DNA of 64,000 nt, taken from NCBI RefSeq assembly GCF_001262605.1, contig NZ_LGTC01000001.1, forward strand, positions 4,846,001-4,910,000, in the 5' to 3' direction. The translations under genes and the position numbers were made by a program. Each line of letters begins with the position of its first letter. Positions within the stretch are counted from its first letter, which is position 1. The stretch is from Pseudobacteroides cellulosolvens ATCC 35603 = DSM 2933 (GTDB taxonomy: Bacteria; Bacillota; Clostridia; Acetivibrionales; DSM-2933). Below are positions 1 through 10,125 of this stretch, piece by piece. The notes under the pieces are model-generated. The model did no database searches. It was not told the DNA's origin and was given only the letters and a program-made list of their open reading frames with translations.

Positions 1-3000
1 ATTCTACAAGTGCACTTTTGGGATCTGTCTGGTCACTTCTCCTTCTTTCGGTAACCTTCCATACAAGCCCTTTTAACTTGATAGCTCCTCCTACAGGGTA
101 GTAAATATACTCGGTCTCATTTCCCATAGGGTCAAGCTCTTTTTTAATCTGAACTCCTTCATCATCATAAATGTATTCATAGGTCTTCTGGTTTTTGTCA
201 GTCTTTTTCCATAGATTGAATTTACCTTCTCCGGGATAGTAAACCATTGATGATGTAATGCCTTTAGCATCTTTTGTTGATATCAGGTTATGGTACTCGT
301 CATATTCATTAACTGTCGATTTGCCTTTCGCATCATAAATCGTTTCTTTTGTTTTTAACTTTCCGGCATTCTGCTTTGTTATATAATCCCTATAAGTTCT
401 TGCTTCCAAATTACTTGTATTCTCCAGATCCTTCATATCAACATTTGGGATAACAACATATTTCTTATTTGCAGCATCATAATATGAATACTCATATCTG
501 TTCTTGTTTCCTAATGCGTCTGTTTCCTCAACAGGCCTCATATCAATATTGAATCTGATCCTTGATAACTTGCCGTTTTCGTTGATAGTAAATCTTTCAT
601 TAGCAAGATCATTATATACTATGTATTTTGCATTACCCTCTGCATCATATTGCCTTGCCATCCTGCCAAGCAAGTCATACTCAATACGCACCGCTGCATT
701 GTCATTTGCGTCAATTACCTTATTAATACGTTTTGAGCCATCATATTCATACTTGGTAGCCTTTCCCTCACCATCAGTAACATTACTGAGATAATATTTA
801 CCGTTGTCAAGAAGATAATCATATTTCACCTTTCTGCTGGTCAACGGGTCAAGTATATTATCAAGCTTGCCATATGTTTTGTAATTGAATTTCAGCTTCC
901 TTCCGGTTATATCGGAGACTGTATCAATTTTTCCATCTGAAAGATAATTGATTGTCAATGAATTTCCGCTTCTATCTTCCAGTCTCTTAAGCCTTTTAAC
1001 AGCACCTGCTATATCTGAATCAAATACAAGCTTGGATTTATCTTCTTTTGTAAGAATGTATTCCTTCTTTGTAGTATCAAGCACTAATGTATCACTACAC
1101 CCAGCGGGCTCCACCAGTTTACCGTCTACATTTTTAAATACTGTTTTTGTACCTGTAGGGTATGTAACCTCCACTGTAGATTTTTCATCAATATATTCCC
1201 CTGAAGCATAGGCATTTTTATTTCCTTTATAGTTAAGATTGTGCCATACGCCGCTTGCATTCTTTTTAATGATTTCAATCGGTGAGTCTTTTGTTACTTT
1301 TCCTATAACAGGATAGTTTGTTCCTGGACCAGACCTTATATTCAATACGCTTGATGTAACAATGCCTGTATTTGTTTTCTCTTCAAGCTTTGAATCATAG
1401 TTTGTCCTAAACCCGTTTCCTATTATGGAGTCTTCATCATTAGCCATGGAGTTGTATGATCTTTCAAAGGAAATATCATATCCTGTACTTTGAATGTTGA
1501 TATCCTTATGCTGCTCCATATAGTTTCCAGTAAGTAGGTTGGAACCGTTTCCTGATATCCACTCATTAAGATAGTCATTCTCAGTTCCTGTATGTCCATT
1601 GTTAAAATCTATACCAGCAGCATTTTGTGGTTTAAACGCACCTTCCACATAGCTTTTCACATCAAACTGCTGTAAAAGCTCGGAGCACATATTGGTTATC
1701 TGCCCAACTACCTGATCTTCGGTCATTCCTGGTATATTATTAATAGCAAATGCCTTCCCACCATCTGCCCCAGCCGCTGTTATCTGAGAGAGTTGATCAT
1801 ATTGTGCATTTGGGCTTATGCCAACTGTGTTTACAATAACTCCAGCTGGTTTCAAATAATTTATAGTACTTAGTATATCTCCAAAGTTTTTCAGTGGTCC
1901 ACTGGAAAATCCAACAATTATTTTTTCAGAAGTATTAGCGTCACCAAAATAGTCCCTCAAAGTGTTATCAGTAAATGGATAATCAATAACAATAGGATTG
2001 GGTACTGGTTCTTTTTGTTCGCATAGGTAATCCAATTTTCTCAGGGCGATATTTATATCGTTGGTAAGGATAGCATTTTCACCAGATGAAGGGTTTACTC
2101 CTACATGAGCAAAATATCGACCTTTCTCATCATCATAAGCTAAGACTCCATATCTAAAGTTTGATAAAGACCTTTCAGCCATACATTGTGCCAGTAATTT
2201 CGCAACTTGGTATCTCAATAGTTCTTGGTCATTTTCTCGTGCAGATGCAGAAACATCTATATAAAATATGATATCAATATTCTTAGCACTTGGTGCCACA
2301 ATTTTATCGCCAATAACAAAAGTGCAAATAGACAAACTACTTCCATTAACAACTTTTGCGGCTGTGTTTAGCTTTGAATCCGTTAATATTTCAAATTTGT
2401 TTACTGTGTTGTCAAATTTCATAATACATAAATTATTTTCAGGTACATTATTAAGTCCTAAAGGATCATAATTATATGTAATTGATACATTCACTATCCC
2501 TCCAAGAGCTCCGATTATGTCAAATGGTGCTGTTACAACATTGGTTTTGTTTTTTGTGATATCTGCAAATTTCTTGTTTTCACTATCAATTATTTGTAGT
2601 GGAGAAATAATAATATTACCATCCCCTGATATAACCGCAGATGTTCTTCCATCAGATCTTGTTATTTGCTTTTGTGACTTTATCTCTCCTGGTTTATCGC
2701 TTTTTACATGAGTTCCTGTACCAAGTGCACTCTCTGATCCATCAAAAAGTCCATCCTTGTCTGTATCGATATCAACGGGATTAGTTCCAATGGTCATTTC
2801 ATATCCGTCACCAAGTCCATCCCTGTCTGTATCTGTCAGCATCGGACTTGTGCCAATCAATAGCTCATTAACATTTGCTAATCCATCCCCGTCACTATCA
2901 ATATTCGCTGCAAAATCAACAGGGCTTATGGATTTATTACTTATAACTACTTCATTTGATTCGGCACTTCCTTTTTCATTAATGGCTATAACTTTATATG

Positions 3001-5275
3001 AATATATATTTGATCCTATATTCTCATCTTCATATGTATTAGTCAGAAGATTTTTAGCGATCAGCATATATGTGTTTTCTGTTGACAGTTTCCTATATAC
3101 TTCGTACCTGTCAGCTCCGTTTGGACGTGACCAGGCCAAAACAGCATTTCCGGTACTCTTTTCGCCAAATAACACTGCTTTTTGTGGAGCATTCCTCAGC
3201 TGTACCATATTGGAGTTTCTGCTTTCTGCTTCAGCATTGGATGCACAAACAACATAGTAGTATGTTGTTCCGCTTGCTATTGTACTATCTTGATAATTTG
3301 TAGCACTGATATTAGATGCTACATCGGTAAATTCTCCGACAGCTGTAGCTCTTCTTACAGTATATGTAATACCTGTACCTACTGCAGCATCCCAAGCCAA
3401 AGATATACTCGCAGCCCCTGATGAAGTTATTCTAAGGTTTGCAGGCGGTGTTAGGGTATCTTCTAAAGTAGTTACTGAACAAGTTGCCGAAAAACCACCG
3501 TCTTCTGAAGTTGCAGTGATTATTACTGTACCTTTCTTTATTGCCTTTACAATACCTTTTTCATCAACTTCAACTGCTTCTTTATCACTGCTTGTCCACT
3601 TTATATTTTTGTTGTCTGCATTTGCAGGAGTGAATTGAGGCTTTAATGGATAGCCATTACCTATCTTTAATTTTAGGCTTGTCTTATTTAAGCTAATAGC
3701 TGTAACTGGCTGCACTACAGTAATCCTGCATTCCTCAGAGTATAAACCATCTTCCGGGGATGCTTTTATTATTGCTGTTCCTCCACTCTTTGCAGTAACC
3801 TTTCCTGTGTTATCAACAGTTGCAACATTTGCATTGCTTGAGGTCCAGATTATATTCTTATTTGATGCATTCAGTGGCGATATTGTTGGAGTAAAGGTAT
3901 AGGTATCTCCAACTTTCAAGCTAACTGCCGATTTATCAAGCCTTACCCCTATAGTGGGCTCTATAACTGTTATTTGGGAAGTTGCAGAAAAACTTCCATC
4001 TTCCGAAGTGGCAGTTACAGTTGCTGTACCTGTGGCAACTGCCATAATGACGCCGCCTTGACCTACAGTTACTACATTGGAGTCACTTGAAACCCATTTA
4101 ACATTTTTATTGCTTGCGTTGGAAGGAACAAACACAGGTGTAAGTTTTGCAGTATCTCCCCTTTTTAAAGTCATAGAGGTTTTGTCAATGCTCATTCCCT
4201 TAACCGGCTGCACCACAATTACATTACAGAAGGTTTTAAAGCTTCCATCTTCCGTAGCTGCTAATACATCAGCTTCCCCAACGCTTGACGCAATTACAAC
4301 TCCAGTCTGATCTACACTGGCAATACTGGTATTTGTTGAACTCCATATTATTTTACCTGTTGATCCTGCAGGGGATAAAGTGGCTTTTAGTGTATACTTT
4401 TCACCTACATTTATTTTAACCAACTTCTTGTCAAGCTTTAAGCCTGCCGGTTCAGGTTTTACTGTTACATTGCAATTGGCATAAAAGTTTCCGTCTTCTG
4501 TTGTAGCTTTTATTACTGCTGTTCCCGCTGCTATTCCAGTTACAAGTCCATTTCCATCAACTATTGCAATTTTTGCATCGCTTGAAGTCCATAGGACTTT
4601 TTTATTTGTTGCCTCAGCTGGAGTAACTGTAGCATTTATATTCTGGCTTTCTCCTGCCATCATACTGATACTGGCTTTATCAAGGTTTATACCAGTTACA
4701 GGAGTGTTAACAGGATTATTGCCATAATCCTCGGATGTCTGATTGAAATGTTTTGCAATAATCATAACATCAGAAATGTTAATGGCTTTATCCTTATTAA
4801 AATCACATGAATCTACATAAATCCCATCTCCAAAAGCAGTATTAAATAATTTTGCAAGCTTAATTATATCTGTCATATTTATTGTTTCATCATTGACAAC
4901 ATCTCCACACCACATTTTTATAGGCTTGTCCTGTGTTGATATTTTAATGTCCGATGTTACTGCTAAATTACTTATGTATCTGGACAAGAAACTGTCTTTG
5001 GATATTTTCATTGTATATCCCTGTGTATTCTTTGGTATGTTTAGCAGCTCAAAATATCCATTATCATCAGTACTTGCTGAAATGCCTGTCCCTACAACCT
5101 CAACCTTGAAATTTGAGTTCAAGATGGCTGCAACATCTTTTGAAAAAGTAAAGTCTGGCGTTATGTACCCGCTTATTTTATATACTGGGTCTACACTGAA
5201 TGATGGAGCGGTAAATGTAGTAAAAATTAGTGCAATGATTAAAATATATGATACGTATTTATTTATTTTTCGCAT
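1..5275 (-). CDS. Giant secreted XDoc-Big_2-FN3-VWA-RHS protein, 3' end outside window
   Basis: The frame is open from an ATG at 5275 to the left edge, about 1,758 codons without a stop. In order I read: a signal peptide (1-27); an X module (about 28-120); a dockerin with two calcium-binding F-hands (about 122-182, GDVVNDETINMTDI and DFNKDKAINISDV); five Ig-like Big_2 repeats of about 83 residues (192-607); two FN3-like domains (608-777); thrombospondin type-3-like calcium repeats (DSDGDG, DTDRDG, DTDKDG, about 783-852); a VWA domain (about 1000-1195) with a MIDAS-like DVSAS; then an RHS core from about 1237 with an inserted SH3b domain (about 1297-1367, LNIRSGPGTNYP) and YD repeats up to the edge. 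RHS proteins normally form a shell around a variable C-terminal domain, which is not visible here. The dockerin predicts attachment to a cohesin at the cell surface. It follows the XDoc-cohesin gene by 58 bases, probably in one operon. Confidence 0.88.
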   Translation of the reverse strand, partial: MRKINKYVSYILIIALIFTTFTAPSFSVDPVYKISGYITPDFTFSKDVAAILNSNFKVEVVGTGISASTDDNGYFELLNIPKNTQGYTMKISKDSFLSRYISNLAVTSDIKISTQDKPIKMWCGDVVNDETINMTDIIKLAKLFNTAFGDGIYVDSCDFNKDKAINISDVMIIAKHFNQTSEDYGNNPVNTPVTGINLDKASISMMAGESQNINATVTPAEATNKKVLWTSSDAKIAIVDGNGLVTGIAAGTAVIKATTEDGNFYANCNVTVKPEPAGLKLDKKLVKINVGEKYTLKATLSPAGSTGKIIWSSTNTSIASVDQTGVVIASSVGEADVLAATEDGSFKTFCNVIVVQPVKGMSIDKTSMTLKRGDTAKLTPVFVPSNASNKNVKWVSSDSNVVTVGQGGVIMAVATGTATVTATSEDGSFSATSQITVIEPTIGVRLDKSAVSLKVGDTYTFTPTISPLNASNKNIIWTSSNANVATVDNTGKVTAKSGGTAIIKASPEDGLYSEECRITVVQPVTAISLNKTSLKLKIGNGYPLKPQFTPANADNKNIKWTSSDKEAVEVDEKGIVKAIKKGTVIITATSEDGGFSATCSVTTLEDTLTPPANLRITSSGAASISLAWDAAVGTGITYTVRRATAVGEFTDVASNISATNYQDSTIASGTTYYYVVCASNAEAESRNSNMVQLRNAPQKAVLFGEKSTGNAVLAWSRPNGADRYEVYRKLSTENTYMLIAKNLLTNTYEDENIGSNIYSYKVIAINEKGSAESNEVVISNKSISPVDFAANIDSDGDGLANVNELLIGTSPMLTDTDRDGLGDGYEMTIGTNPVDIDTDKDGLFDGSESALGTGTHVKSDKPGEIKSQKQITRSDGRTSAVISGDGNIIISPLQIIDSENKKFADITKNKTNVVTAPFDIIGALGGIVNVSITYNYDPLGLNNVPENNLCIMKFDNTVNKFEILTDSKLNTAAKVVNGSSLSICTFVIGDKIVAPSAKNIDIIFYIDVSASARENDQELLRYQVAKLLAQCMAERSLSNFRYGVLAYDDEKGRYFAHVGVNPSSGENAILTNDINIALRKLDYLCEQKEPVPNPIVIDYPFTDNTLRDYFGDANTSEKIIVGFSSGPLKNFGDILSTINYLKPAGVIVNTVGISPNAQYDQLSQITAAGADGGKAFAINNIPGMTEDQVVGQITNMCSELLQQFDVKSYVEGAFKPQNAAGIDFNNGHTGTENDYLNEWISGNGSNLLTGNYMEQHKDINIQSTGYDISFERSYNSMANDEDSIIGNGFRTNYDSKLEEKTNTGIVTSSVLNIRSGPGTNYPVIGKVTKDSPIEIIKKNASGVWHNLNYKGNKNAYASGEYIDEKSTVEVTYPTGTKTVFKNVDGKLVEPAGCSDTLVLDTTKKEYILTKEDKSKLVFDSDIAGAVKRLKRLEDRSGNSLTINYLSDGKIDTVSDITGRKLKFNYKTYGKLDNILDPLTSRKVKYDYLLDNGKYYLSNVTDGEGKATKYEYDGSKRINKVIDANDNAAVRIEYDLLGRMARQYDAEGNAKYIVYNDLANERFTINENGKLSRIRFNIDMRPVEETDALGNKNRYEYSYYDAANKKYVVIPNVDMKDLENTSNLEARTYRDYITKQNAGKLKTKETIYDAKGKSTVNEYDEYHNLISTKDAKGITSSMVYYPGEGKFNLWKKTDKNQKTYEYIYDDEGVQIKKELDPMGNETEYIYYPVGGAIKLKGLVWKVTERRRSDQTDPKSALVE

Positions 5276-5333
5276 CCTTTCTTACCCCCTAAAAAGTATT
5301 ATTTTAATTACAAATCTTATAGATTATCTCAGT

Positions 5334-6425
5334 TTAGTTAATTCTCTGTGGCTGTATTACTGAATAACCTGAGTTATATGTAGCACCATTCCAGTCATAT
5401 AAATATGTTCCCAGTATAGCTCTTGGCATGGATTTATATCCTTCGAACTTTATATGTGTAGGAGTATTATTCAAAACTTTGAAATTTATTACTGCCAATG
5501 TCCCACTTGTCTCAGGCTGAGCATTTTGTCTATATTTAGCCATACAAAGATATGCAGATGAAAAGTTCAAGACACCATTAATTAATTTGTTATCCACCAG
5601 GTCAAAAGGGGAATAAGTTTGATTTGATAATATTGTGCCTTTTGTTGGAAATGTCGAATTAGTATATGGGATTCCATCTATTACTGGCTGCAATACAGCT
5701 GGATCATACTTAATGTTTATTTGATACCCTATTAAATTAGAAATATCTTGGATTGATACTGTTGCAGTAACAATATCACCAACATTCGCAATAGTTTTAT
5801 CAACCTGCATTTTGATTTTTCCTGTAGGCATGATGTTTGAAACAACAGGTATATAACTTCCGGGCGTAGCATTGAAATGTCTGGATAATATAGAAATATC
5901 AATCATATCGATATTGCCATCTTTGTTCAAATCACGGTCCAACGTATAATCAGGGCTTCCTGCAGAAGTATTAAATCCGCGTGAAATTTCTATCTGGTCA
6001 ACAGTATTTATTACATTATCCTGAACTCCACTTACAGGCACATCTCCAGTCCACATTAAAATTGGATTAGTTTGTGAGCCTATTTGTATGTTTGAAGTAA
6101 CGGCAACATTGCCCATAGACCTGAATAAGAATGTAGGTTTACTTATTTTAATAGTATAACCTGATGAGTTTTAAGGAATACAATCAATTTCATAATATCC
6201 GCTGCTATCAGTTACTGTGGATAGCTGAAGTTCAACAATTTCGACTATAAAGTTTGATCTTACAATTGCAGAGTTAGTATGATTAATATCAAAATCAGGC
6301 TTAATATATCCATTTACTTTATATTTTGGCACATCATTTACTACTTGTTCTGCAAATACTAAAGAAAATTGACTTAACATAAAGAACATCAGCAGTATGC
6401 ATATACATTTTTTAATTTTTAGCAT
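5334..6425 (-). pseudogene. XDoc-cohesin adaptor scaffoldin interrupted by an in-frame TAA
   Basis: One frame runs through this stretch but is cut by a TAA at 6171-6173. The upstream part has a signal peptide and half of an X module (ending YYEIDCIP). The downstream part, in the same frame, resumes the X module (NSSGYTIKISK), then a dockerin (GDVPVSGVQDN; DLNKDGNIDMIDI) and a C-terminal cohesin-like domain of about 150 residues (VGDIVTATVSIQDI, YQINIKYDPAVLQP, GTLAVINFKVL). The other X modules here have a lysine or glutamine at the position of the stop, so a one-base AAA or CAA to TAA change is the simplest reading. The first dockerin repeat is degenerate. A dockerin plus cohesin on one chain is the layout of an adaptor that docks to a scaffold and offers a new binding site. 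A sequencing error or stop readthrough is possible. RBS GAGAGGAG precedes the ATG. Confidence 0.8.
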
Positions 6426-7071
6426 AGAATTTACTCCTCTCTTATTTTTTATATTTTATATTAATTTATTTAATATCTTATCTAAAATTTAGATATCAAA
6501 CGAATCAAAATAATTTAAAATATTTGCGTTTTAATGGCGAAATAAATATATTGGATAATTGTCTTCCCCTATTAATAATTATTAATAATTATAATCTATA
6601 CAGAAATACCTTAAACTCTATATGGTTACTTTTTTAATTTTTATAGATAAATCCATCAGATCATTTTTGATTCTGTTATCTCTTATATAAATATTGACAT
6701 AATACAAGATAAAATCTTAAAATTATTCTCGTTGTACATTAACATATATTAACATATAAGTCAATTACATAATTTCGACATTTTATTGCATTTATAATTA
6801 TTGCATAACATATAAGGGTATTGAAAGCTTCTAAATAACTTGCTCCTTATTTTGTTTAACTAAGCAGCTATAGAAATTGTAATTTTTATTGCATAACTAA
6901 GGTATATTATGATACATTCTTACAATGGATGTATTTTACTAAACTGTTAATTACAATCCAACTATCGTTGTCTAAGCTAAGGAGGTGGCTAGAGTTCAAA
7001 TAAGTAATCAAACATTTTATAGAATCATTTATATCATAAGATAATTTTCGAAAATAAGGAGAGAGAATAAT
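6426..7071. other. 646 bp AT-rich divergent promoter region
   Basis: No coding frame or stable RNA is apparent. The region lies between the leftward scaffoldin/RHS unit and the rightward protease, so it should hold promoters for both. A strong ribosome-binding-like AAGGAGGTGG occurs at about 6980-6990 with no ATG at suitable spacing. The real protease RBS (AAGGAGAGAG) is just before 7072. Confidence 0.5.
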
Positions 7072-8364
7072 ATGAAAATTTTAAAGCCAAAATTTACTGC
7101 ACTTGCTCTTGCATTTACTCTTACTCTATCTACAAGTACCATATTTGCTGAAAATAATGATACTACTACTACAAATACCTCATATGATGTAAGTATTAAT
7201 GAAGCACGAAATGTTGCTATTACTCATATTATTGGCACCATGAAAACTGATCCAAGTTCTAACTGGAATTCTGGTGTTAAAATTAGTACTGCCAAGGCAT
7301 TGTTTGACTTGGATAACAATCCTTCCGCCTATCTTTTTGAATTAGAAGATATAGGAAAAAATGACAGTGGATATATTATAGTAAGTGCATCCAAAAATGA
7401 TATCCCAATTATTGAGTATTCATCACAAGGTAAACCTTTTATTGATAATGCTATAGAAATGACAATTACTAATGCCGAAAAGAATAACAAAGGTAAAAAG
7501 GTTAAACGTGACAACACTAAGGTATATTACTTAGACGATTTCACTTATCTATCAGAACATCAATTCGATGATAGTAAGAAAATAGCATATGATATTTCAA
7601 CTGGTGATTGTACGATTACTAATATTGATAAAATTAAAAAAATAAAGCAAAAGAAAAATAAAGATACTCAATATTTGCAGGCCTGGAATGAGCTTAACAA
7701 AAATTTTAAAAAGGCAAGCGGCAGTAGCAGTACTCCACCTGATTCCGGCAGCGAATTTATTACAAACCCATACCAATATGAAAGCGGTTATGTAAGTGCC
7801 ACTTCAAGTAATGTTACTTCATACTATCAAAAATATATGATGGGTCTCGAATTAGGGTGTGGGGGAGTTTGTGCTCCTACTGCTGCTACTAATATCTGCT
7901 TATATTGGTATAATCGAAATTATACAAAATATAAAAATTTGCAGATTACAAGTGGGAGTTGGCAGGCAACGTTTGATAGGTTTTTTACTTTAATGAAAAC
8001 AGCTAATAATTTAACATCTGATAGCAATATTGCACCTGCATATGAAGCATATTTTAAAGAAAGAGGTGTTGGTGCATTTGTTAGTGGATTAAATTATGGC
8101 ACCTGGTACGGGGATAGTATTGTCACTAATGTTGACAGAAATAATTGCCCTACACATTTAATATTACATAATCATTATAAATATACCGATCATGCTGTTG
8201 TAGCATTAGGATATGTTAAATTTCGTTATACTAGTCTAGGAGGACTTGTTAATAACTACAGTACGTATATTAGAATTGCTGATGGTTGGACTGATTATCC
8301 TACCAGGTTTGTATGGGGTGGTTGTAGTGAATATTGGAATTATGTTTTACCTATTCTTTATTAA
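7072..8364 (+). CDS. Secreted papain-like cysteine protease with streptopain-type propeptide
   Basis: This 430-residue protein has a signal peptide (1-26, ending TIFA-EN). A region of about 40-130 resembles the Spi/streptopain propeptide family (NEARNVAITHIIG, GYIIVSAS). The C-terminal domain has a cysteine motif (CGGVCAPTAATN, near 262-273), a histidine motif (TDHAVVALGY, near 371-380) and IADGWTD near 400, the Cys-His-Asx order of papain-fold C39/C10-like peptidases. It is probably exported as a zymogen and matured outside the cell. An 8-residue Gly/Ser-rich stretch near 215-225 separates pro and mature parts. The start is fixed by AAGGAGAGAG. The next gene, 66 bases on, encodes a small membrane-anchored protein. 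The family (C10 versus C39-like) is not certain. Confidence 0.75.
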   Translation: MKILKPKFTALALAFTLTLSTSTIFAENNDTTTTNTSYDVSINEARNVAITHIIGTMKTDPSSNWNSGVKISTAKALFDLDNNPSAYLFELEDIGKNDSGYIIVSASKNDIPIIEYSSQGKPFIDNAIEMTITNAEKNNKGKKVKRDNTKVYYLDDFTYLSEHQFDDSKKIAYDISTGDCTITNIDKIKKIKQKKNKDTQYLQAWNELNKNFKKASGSSSTPPDSGSEFITNPYQYESGYVSATSSNVTSYYQKYMMGLELGCGGVCAPTAATNICLYWYNRNYTKYKNLQITSGSWQATFDRFFTLMKTANNLTSDSNIAPAYEAYFKERGVGAFVSGLNYGTWYGDSIVTNVDRNNCPTHLILHNHYKYTDHAVVALGYVKFRYTSLGGLVNNYSTYIRIADGWTDYPTRFVWGGCSEYWNYVLPILY

Positions 8365-8430
8365 ATATATTCTAATAACACTTATTATTCCATTTTGTTA
8401 ATAAATTGAACGAAAGGAATAGATGTCTTT

Positions 8431-8856
8431 ATGAAAAAGAATTATTTAATAATTTTACTTACTTTTATAATCCTAGGAGTTGCTGGTTTTAGTTATCTTT
8501 ATATATTCAGCTCAAAAAGCATTACAAGCTTTTACAATAATGATGTTAGTAAAATAAGCAGTATTGATATACTTGACGGTAATAATGGGAACATAATATC
8601 AATCAATGATAAAAAAGTAATAGCTTCTATATCTACCTTTTTATCAACAATCAAATTGAAGCGAGTAATAGAAAAACCAAGTAGCGGTTGGAAATATAGG
8701 TTTTCAATCAATGAGTATGATAAAGAAGTATTAAATATAGTATTTATTAATGACGAGTATTGTAAAATTAACAGCATGAAATATAAGATTACTAAATCAT
8801 CGGATGTTACAATTAAATCCATATACGACGAAGCCGTAAAATCCATTAAAAAGTAA
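8431..8856 (+). CDS. Small membrane-anchored protein of unknown function
   Basis: This 141-residue protein has one N-terminal hydrophobic segment (residues 5-24) that serves as a signal anchor, followed by an extracytoplasmic domain of about 110 mostly polar residues. I recognise no family. The RBS GAAAGGAAT lies ahead of the ATG. It follows the secreted protease by 66 bases with no obvious terminator between, so the two are likely co-transcribed. A role as partner or inhibitor of the protease is only a guess from position. A hairpin terminator follows. Confidence 0.7.
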   Translation: MKKNYLIILLTFIILGVAGFSYLYIFSSKSITSFYNNDVSKISSIDILDGNNGNIISINDKKVIASISTFLSTIKLKRVIEKPSSGWKYRFSINEYDKEVLNIVFINDEYCKINSMKYKITKSSDVTIKSIYDEAVKSIKK

Positions 8857-8883
8857 ATTAACAGAACCGTATATTACAAAGAA

Positions 8884-8955
8884 ACCGTAAAAAGAGTTTT
8901 TTGAAACCACGTATTAATTCGTTTTAATTAACAACTTTTTTACGGTCTTTTTTCT
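8884..8955 (+). terminator. Hairpin terminator after the protease unit
   Basis: accgtaaaaag at 8884-8894 pairs with cttttttacggt at about 8935-8946, followed by a T-rich run (cttttttctt). It sits downstream of the last gene of the unit. Confidence 0.6.
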
Positions 8956-9041
8956 TTACAGATATATCATTTATGTTCCAAATACCACATACGCCTATAT
9001 TATATGCAATTTCTGTTCATCAATGTGGGACTTGCCTACAG

Positions 9042-9450
9042 TGACCCATACCCCATTTTGTAGACACATAGAACATAGAGTATAATATATAATATAAAAA
9101 AGGAAGGAGATGAGAAAAGTTCATGACCAGGCGTATAAGACTGAGATATGTAAAAGGATAGCTGAAGGAGGATCAACAGTATCGTTTGTTTCTAAAGAAA
9201 TTGGTATAAGAGATACAACAATATATGGATGGGTATCAAGATACCGTGAAAACAGTTAGAAACCATTTGTCTGTAGTGGTCATATAGCATTTAAAAAGAT
9301 ACAAAGGAAAATTAAAGAACTTAAGGAAGAAAACGAGATATTAAAAAAGGCGGCAGCTTACTTCGCCAAAAATCAAAAGTAGAAATATACAAGTTTATCA
9401 AAGCTGAATCGTCAAATTACAGGGCTAGTAAAAATAGCAGAAAAGCTTAG
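9042..9450 (+). mobile_element. IS3-family insertion sequence remnant (orfA plus start of orfB)
   Basis: The left end resembles IS3-family termini (TGACCC..., TTTTGTAGACAC at 9042-9067). orfA starts at 9110 after AAGGAAGGAGATG and would encode 90 residues: an HTH N-terminus (EICKRIAEGGSTVSFVSKEI) and a leucine-zipper-like tail (KIKELKEENEILKKAAAYFA). It carries a premature TAG at 9257-9259 in frame. An orfB fragment follows (YKFIKAESSNYRASK) and ends at a stop at 9448-9450. The DDE catalytic domain and right end are absent, so this copy is dead. Confidence 0.8.
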
Positions 9451-9720
9451 CAAACCGGGCAAAACTACCCAAAATCCGCTACACCTTATCACCAAGCCCT
9501 TTCCGCTCTATCAACGCCACCACTTCCACGTGTGTTTTGGCAGTAAGATGATACTGTAACGCAAAAGTATTTTCCACATACCCCCCTTTAAAATTTAGGG
9601 GGTCGGGGGTCGTGAGCTTATAAATTTTCGCAAAATTATAAAGTAAGCAGGGTAGTTTTCCCCCGTCTCCACTATCCATCAACTAAAAATATAGACTTTG
9701 CCATTCTCATAATATCTGTG
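9451..9720 (-). other. Stretch after the IS remnant; possible C-terminal gene fragment
   Basis: A 67-codon leftward frame (9479-9682) ends in YHLTAKTHVEVVALIERK, which loosely recalls the C-terminal tail of TrmA/RlmD-type RNA methyltransferases or DNA methyltransferases. Nothing catalytic is present. It is most likely debris left next to the insertion sequence; I do not assign a function. Confidence 0.25.
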
Positions 9721-10125
9721 TTAATACGGTTTACCAATAAGCCATTGTTTTGCTTCTTCCGGATCTGAAAAAAACTTAATTTGCTGGGCAATATCCATGG
9801 TTCTAGCCTTAAACTGCTTTCTAATCTTACATCTGACCAAGATAGAACATCCAACCAGGCACAGCTTATTAATCTTAGAGCGTATGGTTATAATATGTAA
9901 TACGAGTGTGTCTATGACCTCGTCATCAATTGTGGTTTCATACAAATCAATCCATATCCGGCGATTGTTTAGTCCGGGTGATTTTAAAATGAATTCTTCT
10001 TCAGCTTTCATAACAGCAAACAACTTATCCTTGTTTTTAAAATAGCTTCCATATTTCAGTGGGTGTAGTTCACCACCCATGTAATAGTATGGACAAAGAC
10101 TTCCGCTTGGTGATTTATTCATCAT
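9721..10125 (-). CDS. Small cytoplasmic protein with SpoIIAA/STAS-like pattern
   Basis: This 134-residue protein has no signal or membrane segment. Residues about 55-130 alternate strands and helices in the manner of STAS/SpoIIAA-like folds (IWIDLYETTIDDEVID, INKLCLVGCS, IKFFSDPEEAKQWLIG). Many such Firmicute proteins end in an 'F.D.EEAK.WL' helix. No partner kinase or phosphatase is nearby. It overlaps the end of the upstream small gene by 11 bases, suggesting co-translation. The family call is tentative. Confidence 0.55.
   Translation of the reverse strand: MMNKSPSGSLCPYYYMGGELHPLKYGSYFKNKDKLFAVMKAEEEFILKSPGLNNRRIWIDLYETTIDDEVIDTLVLHIITIRSKINKLCLVGCSILVRCKIRKQFKARTMDIAQQIKFFSDPEEAKQWLIGKPY

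Noticed and set aside
504..4310. Several rightward open frames of 60-170 codons inside the first 5 kb
   Set aside because: They are antisense shadows of the long XDoc/RHS gene: no ribosome binding sites, low-complexity Ser/Leu-rich products and no recognisable domains.
5334..6116. Separate gene starting at the ATG at 6116
   Set aside because: No RBS, and the start would fall inside an X module; same frame as the upstream part, so one interrupted gene is the better reading.
6980..6995. AAGGAGGTGG as the RBS of a leader peptide
   Set aside because: No ATG, GTG or TTG follows at suitable distance with a frame of useful length.
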